Shown: positions 1 to 5,551 of the stretch, piece after piece
Layout: each line of letters starts with the position of its first letter
How positions within the stretch are numbered: position 1 is the first letter of the stretch
Origin: Flavobacteriia bacterium
Lineage (GTDB): Bacteria > Bacteroidota > Bacteroidia > Flavobacteriales_D > Crocinitomicaceae
DNA: 5,551 nucleotides
Direction: 5' to 3'
Assembly: GCA_009925805.1 (NCBI GenBank)
Contig: RFQF01000137.1
Span: forward strand, 1 to 5,551
Position numbers and translations under genes: made by a program
Notes under the pieces: generated by a model
Told to the model about the DNA's origin: nothing
Seen by the model: only the letters and a program-made list of their open reading frames with translations
The model's database searches: none

Positions 1-82
1 ATAGTTGAATTGCGATGAAGGCAATGCCCGCGAGGGCATAAATCCAATATACTGAAAAACCTCCTTTCTTTTTATCTGCCAT
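1..82 (-). CDS. ftsH: FtsH ATP-dependent zinc metalloprotease, N-terminal fragment (runs off left edge)
   Basis: Only the first 27 codons are in the window, from an ATG whose complement is at 80-82. The peptide has a short basic head (MADKKKGG) followed by a hydrophobic run from about residue 11 (VYWIYALAGIAFIAIQL), the start of a membrane segment. This resembles the N-terminus of flavobacterial FtsH, the membrane-anchored AAA+ zinc protease that degrades misfolded membrane proteins and some regulators; none of its AAA+ or HExxH motifs lie in the window. The start is 8 bp after the rsfS stop on the same strand, with no promoter-like box or Shine-Dalgarno sequence between, so the two are probably co-transcribed. 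The identification rests on the short N-terminus plus the rsfS-ftsH adjacency I recall as common in Bacteroidota. Another small membrane protein is possible but less likely. Confidence 0.72.
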   Translation of the reverse strand, partial: MADKKKGGFSVYWIYALAGIAFIAIQL

Positions 83-90
83 ATTTGTGT

Positions 91-471
91 TTAATTAATA
101 TTAGGAACATCGGTTCGAACTGCATCCGACCACAATTCCTCGATTTCGTAAAAGTTTCTTGCTTCTTTGTAAAATACATGGGCAACTACATCGATGTAAT
201 CCAATAATACCCATTCGCTGTTGCGCTGCCCTTCAATATGCCATGGTTTTTCTTTCATCGTTTTTCGGGTATATCGCTGAATTGCGTTGGTTATACCGTC
301 TACCTGAGTCGAGGATTCACCTGAACAAATTACGAAAAAATCGCAAACCGAACTTCCCAATCCTCGGAGGTCAAGAACAACAATGTCCTTTGCTTTGTTT
401 TCCTGCATTCCCTCAACGATGCAATTACTCAATATTTCGGAATGTTCGCGTTCAATTATCTTTTCAACCAT
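91..471 (-). CDS. rsfS: Ribosomal silencing factor RsfS (Iojap/RsfA family)
   Basis: This 126-residue protein is typical in length for the RsfS/Iojap family. Family members bind ribosomal protein L14 (uL14) on the 50S subunit and block joining of the 30S, lowering translation in starvation or stationary phase. Visible family signatures are DFFVICSGESSTQV (residues 44-57), the block around EGQRNSEWVLLDYIDVVAHVF (80-100), and the C-terminal YEIEELWSDA (108-117). A helical N-terminus (about 1-25) precedes the alpha/beta core. The ATG is close to a promoter-like box on the same strand (488-495) and there is no Shine-Dalgarno sequence, as usual in Bacteroidota. It appears to head a leftward unit with ftsH and is divergent from birA. 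The RsfS family call is secure; the L14 mechanism is inferred from characterised homologues. Confidence 0.95.
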   Translation of the reverse strand: MVEKIIEREHSEILSNCIVEGMQENKAKDIVVLDLRGLGSSVCDFFVICSGESSTQVDGITNAIQRYTRKTMKEKPWHIEGQRNSEWVLLDYIDVVAHVFYKEARNFYEIEELWSDAVRTDVPNIN

Positions 472-487
472 GCATTATTTTAATCCG

Positions 488-495
488 CAAAGCTA
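488..495 (-). promoter_or_regulatory. Putative Bacteroidota -7 promoter box for rsfS-ftsH
   Basis: Read on the minus strand this is TAGCTTTG, an exact match to the Bacteroidota -7 consensus TAnnTTTG. It ends 16 nt before the rsfS ATG, so the leader would be roughly 10 nt. I do not see a clear TTG/TTTG -33 element at the usual spacing. The assignment depends on the box and its position. Confidence 0.45.
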
Positions 496-512
496 AGTCT
501 AAATTTTAAATT

Positions 513-520
513 TAACTTTG
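513..520 (+). promoter_or_regulatory. Putative Bacteroidota -7 promoter box for birA
   Basis: TAACTTTG on the plus strand matches TAnnTTTG exactly and lies 27 nt before the birA ATG, giving a predicted leader of about 20 nt. It is 17 bp from the oppositely oriented rsfS box, with a very A/T-rich stretch (496-512) between them. No convincing -33 TTTG is visible upstream, so this remains a motif-level prediction. Confidence 0.45.
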
Positions 521-547
521 ATTTTTGTTATCCTTTGAATTCTTTTT

Positions 548-1288
548 ATGCCCCTTTTTGGTAGTATTGTTCACCGTTTAGACGTTGTTGACTCAACGAA
601 CAACTATGCCAACCACTTAGTTGAACAAAACTTGGCAGTGCATGGGACAATTATCGTAGCCAATTATCAAACGCAAGGTAAAGGACAACGTGGTAAAGCG
701 TGGATTGCTGACAAAGGAATGAATTTAACCTGCTCCTTCCTGTGTTTCCCCGACAATTTGTCAGTAAACAGAGTTCATTTATTGAATTATTGGATTTCCC
801 TCAACGTGCTTTCGATGCTCATGAAAAACGGCATCGAGGCAAGGGTTAAATGGCCGAATGATCTCTGGGTAGGAACCAAAAAAATTGCAGGGATCCTCAC
901 AGAAATTACAGCCCAAGGAACTTCGGTGAAATCTGCTATTATCGGTGTAGGGCTGAACGTAAATCAAACTCAATTTCCTGAGCTCAACGCTACGTCGATG
1001 CTCCAGGAAACAGGTTCACCTTTTATTCTGGCAGAAATTTTACAAGAAATTTGTTTTTTACTCAACGAGCATCCGCTTGAATCTATCCACGAAGACCTTT
1101 GGAAAAGTAACTACGAAAACAGGCTTTTCGGTCGTTTTAGAAGGATGAAATTTATCGAAGAAGGCCGCAGCTTCGAAGGGGAAATTCAAGGGGTTTCCGA
1201 TCAAGGATTTTTACAAATTTTGGTAGGGGAGGAACTACGCAGCTATGTTCAAGGATCGCTTAGCTTTGAGATTCCAACTGAATTTTAA
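548..1288 (+). CDS. birA: Biotin--[acetyl-CoA-carboxylase] ligase, catalytic-only (no HTH domain)
   Basis: The 246-residue product is a biotin-protein ligase, which makes biotinyl-5'-AMP from biotin and ATP and transfers biotin to a lysine of the carboxylase carrier protein BCCP in the cytosol. Visible motifs are DSTNNYA (residues 15-21), the biotinyl-AMP binding loop QGKGQRGKAW (43-52, equivalent to GRGRRG in E. coli BirA), KWPNDLWVGTKKIAGILTE (101-119) with the probable catalytic lysine K112, and IGVGLNVNQ (132-140). A small SH3-like C-terminal domain fits about residues 195-240. The protein begins directly with the catalytic domain, so the N-terminal winged-helix DNA-binding domain of E. 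coli-type BirA is absent; it should be an enzyme and not a biotin-operon repressor. The ATG at 548 is the first in its frame and fits the usual short lead-in to DSTN. Its 3' end overlaps the convergent SRPBCC gene by 29 bp. Confidence 0.95.
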   Translation: MPLFGSIVHRLDVVDSTNNYANHLVEQNLAVHGTIIVANYQTQGKGQRGKAWIADKGMNLTCSFLCFPDNLSVNRVHLLNYWISLNVLSMLMKNGIEARVKWPNDLWVGTKKIAGILTEITAQGTSVKSAIIGVGLNVNQTQFPELNATSMLQETGSPFILAEILQEICFLLNEHPLESIHEDLWKSNYENRLFGRFRRMKFIEEGRSFEGEIQGVSDQGFLQILVGEELRSYVQGSLSFEIPTEF

Positions 1289-1664
1289 GGTTTTTTCCCA
1301 TGTCATTAAAAAGCGCCGTCAGCGGGTTTTTGGCCAACATGGCCACCATAGGAGATGTATCCCCAGTGAAATGTAAATATCCTTCCACGCCGCCATCCTT
1401 GGCAGTGAGCTGAATCTGTAATGTAAAAGGAAAGGGGGATTTGTTACCGCTCATATATCGAATTCCCTGTTCATTTCTTTCACTAAACACCAAGGAAATC
1501 GTTATTCCTCCTTGCACTTTAAATGCACACCCCTGGTCGTCCGACTGGAATTCTGATATACGGTCCTTGGGTAAAAGCGAGGATAAATTGGAAGGGATGC
1601 TCAAATAGGAACTTACCTTTTCGATGCCGCAATGAATCAATAAAGGGTTGCTTTGAATGGTCAT
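1260..1664 (-). CDS. SRPBCC (START-like fold) family protein, function unknown
   Basis: The product is 134 residues when started at the ATG complementary to 1662-1664. That ATG overlaps the pyrE stop as ATGA, a classic translational-coupling junction. A start five codons upstream (MATRS...) is possible but would overlap pyrE further. The pattern resembles small SRPBCC/CoxG-like proteins found beside pyrE in Bacteroidota: an N-terminal strand, a short helix (about 14-22), a 'phosphate/Leu-Pro' type turn SSLLPKDRISEF (28-39), several beta strands (46-100), and a C-terminal amphipathic helix with SPMVAMLAKNPLTALFNDMGK (104-124). This fold has a hydrophobic ligand pocket, but I see nothing that identifies the ligand. 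There is no signal peptide or membrane segment, so it is probably cytosolic. Its last 29 bp are antisense to the end of birA. The family call is moderately strong; the function is unknown. Confidence 0.75.
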   Translation of the reverse strand: MTIQSNPLLIHCGIEKVSSYLSIPSNLSSLLPKDRISEFQSDDQGCAFKVQGGITISLVFSERNEQGIRYMSGNKSPFPFTLQIQLTAKDGGVEGYLHFTGDTSPMVAMLAKNPLTALFNDMGKNLKIQLESQS

Positions 1665-2308
1665 ACTTCGGGTTGCCAATTAGCAGGAAGTTCTCTCCAT
1701 TTCTGCAGCGTGGCCAAATCACTCGTTCGAATATAATCAAGCGCTAAGGCCTGCTCAATTAAGTGCTCATAATCCGATAGGGTAATGAATGGACATGAGG
1801 CCTTGTCGAACGATTCTTGGGCGAGATCAAAACCGTAAGAAAAAATGGCGAGCAAGCCCTTAACATGCATTCCCGCTTCTTTCAAGGCCCTTACACCAAG
1901 TAAACTGCTTCCACCCGTCGAAATAAGGTCCTCAATAACCACCACCTTTTGCCCGCTTTCGTAGGACCCTTCAATCAAATTGCCAAGACCGTGATCTTTC
2001 ACATTGCTACGGACATAAATGAAGGGAATCCCCAGCTCTTGAGCTACTAAAACTCCTTGAGGGATGCCGCCTGTCGCAATTCCCGCAATAACATCGGGTT
2101 TGCCGTATTCTTTTTCAATAATTTCGGTGAACTTTTGACGAATGAAGGTTCGAACCATCGGAAAAGAAAGCGTTTTTCGGTTGTCGCAATAAATGGGAGA
2201 TCGCCAACCAGAGGCCCACGTAAAGGGGTTTTCAGGTTGCAGTTTCACCGCTTTTATTTTTAACAATTCCCCCGCAATGCGCAATGCGCTATCTTTGTCG
2301 TACACCAT
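1661..2308 (-). CDS. pyrE: Orotate phosphoribosyltransferase
   Basis: This 215-residue enzyme converts orotate and PRPP to orotidine-5'-phosphate and pyrophosphate, the fifth step of de novo UMP synthesis. It shows the OPRTase N-terminal signature NPFTWASGWRSPIYCDNR (27-44), the glycine-rich GIATGGIP segment (76-83), the catalytic flexible-loop residues in YVRSNVKDHGLGNLIEG (98-114: R100, K104, H106), and the PRPP-binding motif VVVIEDLISTGGS (122-134). The length is normal for the family. The start chosen gives the standard distance to the WASGW motif. The gene is followed by the SRPBCC gene with a 4-bp ATGA overlap. Its ATG is interlocked with that of the Nudix gene on the other strand, so any promoter must lie within the Nudix reading frame. 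Confidence 0.97.
   Translation of the reverse strand: MVYDKDSALRIAGELLKIKAVKLQPENPFTWASGWRSPIYCDNRKTLSFPMVRTFIRQKFTEIIEKEYGKPDVIAGIATGGIPQGVLVAQELGIPFIYVRSNVKDHGLGNLIEGSYESGQKVVVIEDLISTGGSSLLGVRALKEAGMHVKGLLAIFSYGFDLAQESFDKASCPFITLSDYEHLIEQALALDYIRTSDLATLQKWRELPANWQPEV
2290..2297 (+). promoter_or_regulatory. Putative -7 promoter box for the Nudix gene, inside pyrE codons
   Basis: TATCTTTG matches TAnnTTTG exactly and ends 9 nt before the Nudix ATG at 2307. Transcription would start within a few bases of the start codon, giving a leaderless or nearly leaderless mRNA. The box lies in pyrE codons 4-7 on the other strand. No clear -33 TTTG is visible. Confidence 0.42.
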
Positions 2309-2912
2309 GGAACAAAAGTACCTTGTTTTTAGCGAAAGAAAATGCCTCGTTTTCTCGAGTTTTCAACACTTACAGGATGATGCTTTGGTGGAAAAAACCA
2401 AGTTCAACACCTTCGAATATTGGGAACATATTCATAATCAACCCAATGAGCGTATTGAAATGCCTTGTTCTTTCCAACGTTTTAAAAAGGATTTTACCTT
2501 TATTCCCGCTGCTGGAGGCATCGTAAAACATGAAAAAAAGCTACTTATGATTTTCAGAAATGGAACTTGGGATTTACCAAAAGGTTGGATGGATGCAGGG
2601 GAATTTCCGATGCAAACCGCGCTGCGCGAAGTCAGGGAGGAATGCGGGCCGCTTGATCTGATAGTCGTTGATAATCTTCCGATTACTACCTATCATTGGT
2701 ATCCAGTTAAGGGAAAATTTCTGCTTAAAGAAACGCAATGGTTCTTTATGTCCGCAGCTCATTCGCACCCCTTGATTCCGCAAAAAAAAGAAGGAATTAC
2801 CAAAGCAGCGTTTGTAGGTTTTGAATCGGTCGAGGAGAGGTTAGCAAAGAGCTTTCCGATGATGCATTACCTTTGGGAAAGAATTCAACTTCACAATACG
2901 TTTATTTCTTAA
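2307..2912 (+). CDS. Nudix hydrolase family protein, substrate unknown
   Basis: The 201-residue protein carries a Nudix box, GWMDAGE (93-99) followed after seven residues by REVREECG (107-114), fitting Gx5Ex7REUxEExGU except that the final aliphatic position is Pro115. The metal-binding glutamates E108, E111 and E112 are present. Nudix enzymes hydrolyse nucleoside diphosphates linked to another moiety. About 65 residues precede the Nudix fold (which begins near FTFIPAAGGIV, 64-73); their opening (EQKYLVFSERKCLVFS) is like that of Bacteroidota Nudix proteins encoded next to pyrE. The frame is open upstream to an ATG at 2193, but those codons lie antisense within pyrE. The ATG at 2307 is preferred because it fits the family N-terminus and follows a -7 box. 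The substrate cannot be read from sequence; the pyrE linkage hints at nucleotide metabolism, but that is inference. Confidence 0.88.
   Translation: MEQKYLVFSERKCLVFSSFQHLQDDALVEKTKFNTFEYWEHIHNQPNERIEMPCSFQRFKKDFTFIPAAGGIVKHEKKLLMIFRNGTWDLPKGWMDAGEFPMQTALREVREECGPLDLIVVDNLPITTYHWYPVKGKFLLKETQWFFMSAAHSHPLIPQKKEGITKAAFVGFESVEERLAKSFPMMHYLWERIQLHNTFIS
2313..2320 (-). promoter_or_regulatory. Putative -7 promoter box for pyrE, inside Nudix codons
   Basis: On the minus strand this reads TACTTTTG, an exact TAnnTTTG match ending only 4 nt before the pyrE ATG. If it is used, pyrE mRNA would start at or within a base or two of the start codon. The spacing is tight, so another promoter further inside the Nudix gene could serve pyrE instead. 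Confidence 0.33.
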
Positions 2913-2917
2913 TTTTG
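2910..2917 (+). promoter_or_regulatory. Putative -7 promoter box for the DUF1573 gene (and perhaps valS)
   Basis: TAATTTTG matches TAnnTTTG, with its first three bases forming the Nudix stop codon. It ends 17 nt before the ATG at 2935, giving a leader of about 10-12 nt rich in A. A second match, TACCTTTG at 2868-2875 within the Nudix gene, could also serve. No clear -33 element is seen for the 2910 box. Confidence 0.4.
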
Positions 2918-2934
2918 TCGAAAACACTGAAAAA

Positions 2935-3312
2935 ATGAAAAATATCATCGCTGTATTGTTATTGTTTTCCGTAGGATTCTTATGGAGTCAAAACAGCAAA
3001 CCCTCACTTGCCTTTGATGCCGTGGAAATTGTCCGAAAAGATATTCCCTACGACGCCAAAGAACTGTTCGTTTTCACCTTTAAAAACAAAACCAAAAAAA
3101 GTGTGGTTGTGCAATCCGTTCAAACGAGTTGTGGATGCACCACTGCGGATAAACCAGCCAATCCAATTGGAAAAAAGCAAAAAGGTCAAATCAGTGTTTC
3201 CTACGACACGAAGCGTGTTGGAGAATTCGTGAAATCCATCACGGTTACCACCGATATTGGTGAACCAGTAGTACTTACCATCCGAGGAAACGTACTTCCA
3301 GAAAAACCCTAA
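2935..3312 (+). CDS. DUF1573 domain protein, small and secreted, function unknown
   Basis: The 125-residue product starts with a signal peptide: MKN, a hydrophobic core IIAVLLLFSVGFLW (4-17), then SQN with likely cleavage around residues 18-20. There is no lipobox cysteine, so a soluble periplasmic or exported protein is expected. The mature part is one beta-sandwich DUF1573 domain with the hallmark SCGCT (65-69), preceded by the FTFKNKTKKSVVV strand pair (47-59) and followed by GKKQKGQISVSYDTKRVGEF (79-98) and SITVTTDIGEPVVLTIRG (101-118). The family is abundant in Bacteroidota and has an Ig/ASH-like fold; its role is not established. The paired cysteines C66 and C68 are typical of the family. 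The gene follows the Nudix gene by 22 bp and precedes valS by 32 bp with no terminator visible, so read-through into valS is likely. Confidence 0.9.
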   Translation: MKNIIAVLLLFSVGFLWSQNSKPSLAFDAVEIVRKDIPYDAKELFVFTFKNKTKKSVVVQSVQTSCGCTTADKPANPIGKKQKGQISVSYDTKRVGEFVKSITVTTDIGEPVVLTIRGNVLPEKP

Positions 3313-3344
3313 ATACGCTAGCGCACTTCTTGCAGCATTGAATT

Positions 3345-5551
3345 ATGGAATTGTCCAAGACATTTAACCCCCAACCGATCGAGGAAAAATGGTATAGCCA
3401 TTGGATGAAACAAGGCTATTTTCATTCTATACCGGATCACCGAGAACCGTATACGGTTGTTATTCCGCCGCCCAACGTTACTGGGGTATTACACATGGGC
3501 CATATGCTCAACAATACCCTCCAAGATGTGTTGGTGCGAAGGGCGCGAATGCTCGGGAAAAACGCTTGTTGGGTGCCGGGTACGGACCATGCCTCCATTG
3601 CCACAGAAGCAAAAGTGGTTGCAAAACTGAAACTGGAGGGAATTAGCAAATCCGATTTAACCCGCGAACAATTTTTAGAACACGCTTTCCAATGGAAGGA
3701 AAAGCATGGAGGTATCATTCTCGATCAACTTAAAAAGCTTGGAGCTTCTTGCGATTGGGAACGTACCCATTTTACCATGGACGCCCATTATTCTGAATCG
3801 GTAATTCAAGTGTTTGTTGACTTGTTCGAAAAAGGAAAAATTTACCGAGGCGTACGTATGGTGAATTGGGATCCGGAGGCGTTGACTGCTGTATCCGACG
3901 AAGAAGTTGTGTACAAAGAAGTGAATTCGCGCTTGTACTTCGTTCGATACAAACTAGAAGGTTCGGACGACGAATGGTTGACCGTAGCCACTACCCGTCC
4001 CGAAACCATCTTGGGTGATACCGCGTTGTGCGTGAATCCGGAAGATTTACGCTACGCCAACCTTGTAGGAAAAAAGGTTCAGGTACCTCTGAGCGGACGT
4101 TGGATTCCCGTAATTGCCGATGCGTATGTCGATCCGGCGTTTGGTACCGGGTGCCTCAAAGTCACGCCCGCTCATGACATTAACGATTACGCCTTGGGAA
4201 ATACGCATAAACTTGCGCATATCGAACTTTTTAATGAAAATGGAACTTTGAATGAAAACGGGCTTCATTTTCAAGGCATTGATCGCTTTGAGGTGCGGAA
4301 ACTGATCGCTGTCGAATTGAAGGAAAAAGGCTATTTGGTAAAAACTGAGGACCATTTGAACAAAGTCGGTTTTTCCGAAAGAACCAATGCGGTGATTGAA
4401 CCCAAGCTTTCAAAGCAATGGTTTTTATCCATGAGCGATATCGCCAAACCTGCACTCGAAAATGTGATGAACGATACCATTCGGTTTTTTCCAGATAAGT
4501 TCAAGAATACCTATCGTCATTGGATGGAGAACATCAAAGATTGGTGCATTTCTCGGCAATTATGGTGGGGACATCAAATTCCTGTTTGGTATTACGGACA
4601 AGATACCAACGATTTTGTAGTGGCACACAATGCTCAGGAAGCCCAAGAAAAAGCCTCGGCGATTCTAGGGAAACGGTGTTCAATGGAAGAGCTTCATCAA
4701 GATCCAGACGTGCTGGATACTTGGTTCTCTAGCTGGCTTTGGCCCATTTCCGTGTTTAAGGGTATAACAAATCCCAACAATCCTGAAATTGCTTATTATT
4801 ATCCAACCAATGACTTAGTGACTGCGCCCGAAATAATGTTTTTTTGGGTGGCTCGAATGATCATTGCTGGCTACGAATACCGTAGGGAATTACCGTTTAA
4901 AAATGTCTATTTTACCGGAATAGTTCGGGATAAACTGGGGAGAAAAATGTCGAAATCCTTGGGGAATTCTCCGGATCCTATTGAGCTGATTGGTCAATTT
5001 GGAGCCGACGGCGTTCGTATGGGGGTATTGATCTCTTCTCCCGCCGGTAACGACCTTCCATTTGATACCTCACAATGCGAACAAGGAAGAAATTTTGCCA
5101 ACAAAATATGGAACGCCTTTCGTTTGATTGATGGATGGGAAGTGCTTGATTTTGATCAACCCGACCATGCGAAAGCAGCCATTGCTTGGTTCGAAGCGCG
5201 CTTAAACCAGACTTTACCGCTTTTGAATGAATTGTTCGACAAATTCCGAATTTCCGAAGCTCTCATGGAATCGTACAAGTTGGTTTGGGATGATTTCTGT
5301 TCTTGGTATTTGGAAATGGTAAAACCCCCTTACGGAGAAGGCATGGATTCCGTTACTTATCAAGCGACTTTAGAGATTTTTGATCAGATCCTAAGATTAT
5401 TGCACCCTTTCATGCCGTTTTTAACGGAAGAGATTTGGCAATCCATTCAGAAACGAGACGGTCATGAATCCATCTGCATTGCCCATTGGCCTGTTGCTCA
5501 GCAGCCGAATGAAAAATGGCTGGACTCTTTTGAGGAGTTTGCGGAAATTAT
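3345..5551 (+). CDS. valS: Valine--tRNA ligase (ValRS), C-terminus beyond right edge
   Basis: The reading frame is open from the ATG at 3345 to the window end: 735 codons plus two bases, out of about 870-880 expected for this class I synthetase. It activates valine with ATP and charges tRNA-Val, and edits mischarged Thr. Visible landmarks are the HIGH-type motif HMGH (50-53) within PPPNVTGVLHMGH, GTDHASIATE just after, TTRPET (216-221) in the CP1 editing domain, WWGHQIPVWY and DTWFSSWLWP in the returning catalytic core, KMSKS (534-538), and the start of the anticodon-binding domain at NKIWNAFR (586-593). The C-terminal coiled-coil arm is outside the window. The start gives the normal family N-terminus (FNPQPIEEKWY). 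There is no Shine-Dalgarno sequence and no TAnnTTTG box in the 32-bp gap upstream, suggesting co-transcription with the DUF1573 gene. All visible motifs are intact. Confidence 0.97.
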   Translation, partial: MELSKTFNPQPIEEKWYSHWMKQGYFHSIPDHREPYTVVIPPPNVTGVLHMGHMLNNTLQDVLVRRARMLGKNACWVPGTDHASIATEAKVVAKLKLEGISKSDLTREQFLEHAFQWKEKHGGIILDQLKKLGASCDWERTHFTMDAHYSESVIQVFVDLFEKGKIYRGVRMVNWDPEALTAVSDEEVVYKEVNSRLYFVRYKLEGSDDEWLTVATTRPETILGDTALCVNPEDLRYANLVGKKVQVPLSGRWIPVIADAYVDPAFGTGCLKVTPAHDINDYALGNTHKLAHIELFNENGTLNENGLHFQGIDRFEVRKLIAVELKEKGYLVKTEDHLNKVGFSERTNAVIEPKLSKQWFLSMSDIAKPALENVMNDTIRFFPDKFKNTYRHWMENIKDWCISRQLWWGHQIPVWYYGQDTNDFVVAHNAQEAQEKASAILGKRCSMEELHQDPDVLDTWFSSWLWPISVFKGITNPNNPEIAYYYPTNDLVTAPEIMFFWVARMIIAGYEYRRELPFKNVYFTGIVRDKLGRKMSKSLGNSPDPIELIGQFGADGVRMGVLISSPAGNDLPFDTSQCEQGRNFANKIWNAFRLIDGWEVLDFDQPDHAKAAIAWFEARLNQTLPLLNELFDKFRISEALMESYKLVWDDFCSWYLEMVKPPYGEGMDSVTYQATLEIFDQILRLLHPFMPFLTEEIWQSIQKRDGHESICIAHWPVAQQPNEKWLDSFEEFAEI

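Noticed and set aside
1261..1268. TAGCTTTG on the plus strand at the end of birA as a promoter.
   Set aside because: No plus-strand gene starts downstream until the Nudix gene more than 1 kb away; likely a chance match, although an antisense transcript into the SRPBCC gene cannot be excluded.
1316..1331. Possible terminator hairpin followed by a T run downstream of birA (CCG-TCAG-CGG then TTTTT).
   Set aside because: The stem is only three base pairs with a mismatch next to it, and it lies inside the SRPBCC coding sequence; too weak to call.
1665..1679. Earlier ATG for the SRPBCC protein, adding five residues.
   Set aside because: The ATGA overlap with the pyrE stop at 1661-1664 is a standard coupling junction and gives the N-terminus expected for the family.
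2193..2306. In-frame upstream extension of the Nudix gene to ATG 2193 (or ATG 2277).
   Set aside because: These codons are antisense to conserved pyrE sequence, do not resemble Nudix homologues, and the promoter-like box at 2290-2297 lies downstream of both alternative starts.
3316..3323. Perfect palindrome CGCTAGCG in the gap before valS.
   Set aside because: An isolated 8-bp palindrome with no loop, no T run and no second copy nearby is expected by chance and does not form a terminator or a clear operator.
3401..3646. Plus-strand 81-codon open frame and similar frames at 3437-3718, 4047-4355, 4231-4455 and 4520-4732.
   Set aside because: All lie within the continuous valS reading frame, show no family motifs, and are alternative-frame shadows.
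1..5551. Search for a mobile element, CRISPR repeats, tRNA genes, riboswitch or novel defence-type system.
   Set aside because: No direct or inverted repeats of note, no tRNA-like cloverleaf, and no spacer above 76 bp; the genes are ordinary core genes with even composition.

Overview
The window looks like a stretch of chromosomal housekeeping DNA from a member of the Bacteroidota, most likely Flavobacteriia or a close relative. The evidence is: no Shine-Dalgarno sequences before the starts; A/T-rich leaders with TAnnTTTG -7 boxes, the known Bacteroidota promoter element; a small secreted DUF1573 protein whose signal peptide ends in Ser-Gln, a common flavobacterial style; and a gene order (ftsH-rsfS / birA / SRPBCC-pyrE / Nudix) that I recall as frequent in Flavobacteriales. 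Base composition is moderate and looks even throughout. I saw no mobile element, tRNA, rRNA, CRISPR array or foreign-looking segment.

Layout from left to right. A leftward unit has rsfS (91-471) followed 8 bp later by the start of ftsH (1-82, running off the left edge). A 76-bp divergent spacer (472-547) separates it from rightward birA (548-1288), a single-domain biotin-protein ligase. birA meets tail to tail, with a 29-bp overlap, a leftward pair: pyrE (1661-2308) and a small SRPBCC-fold protein (1260-1664), joined by an ATGA stop/start overlap. pyrE and a rightward Nudix hydrolase gene (2307-2912) are head to head with start codons sharing the palindrome CATG, so there is no intergenic DNA between them. 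A secreted DUF1573 protein (2935-3312) and valS (3345 to beyond the right edge) follow on the + strand.

Most genes are core functions: membrane protein quality control (FtsH), ribosome silencing (RsfS), biotin loading of carboxylases (BirA), UMP synthesis (PyrE) and Val-tRNA charging (ValS). The SRPBCC, Nudix and DUF1573 products are recognisable by family but have no known specific function. Coding covers about 97% of the window and the longest stretch without a gene is 76 bp.

I found no convincing undescribed system. The most notable features are structural: the fused pyrE/Nudix start codons with promoter-like boxes only 4-9 nt away on each side, implying leaderless or nearly leaderless mRNAs; the paired divergent -7 boxes between rsfS and birA; and the antisense overlap of the birA and SRPBCC 3' ends.
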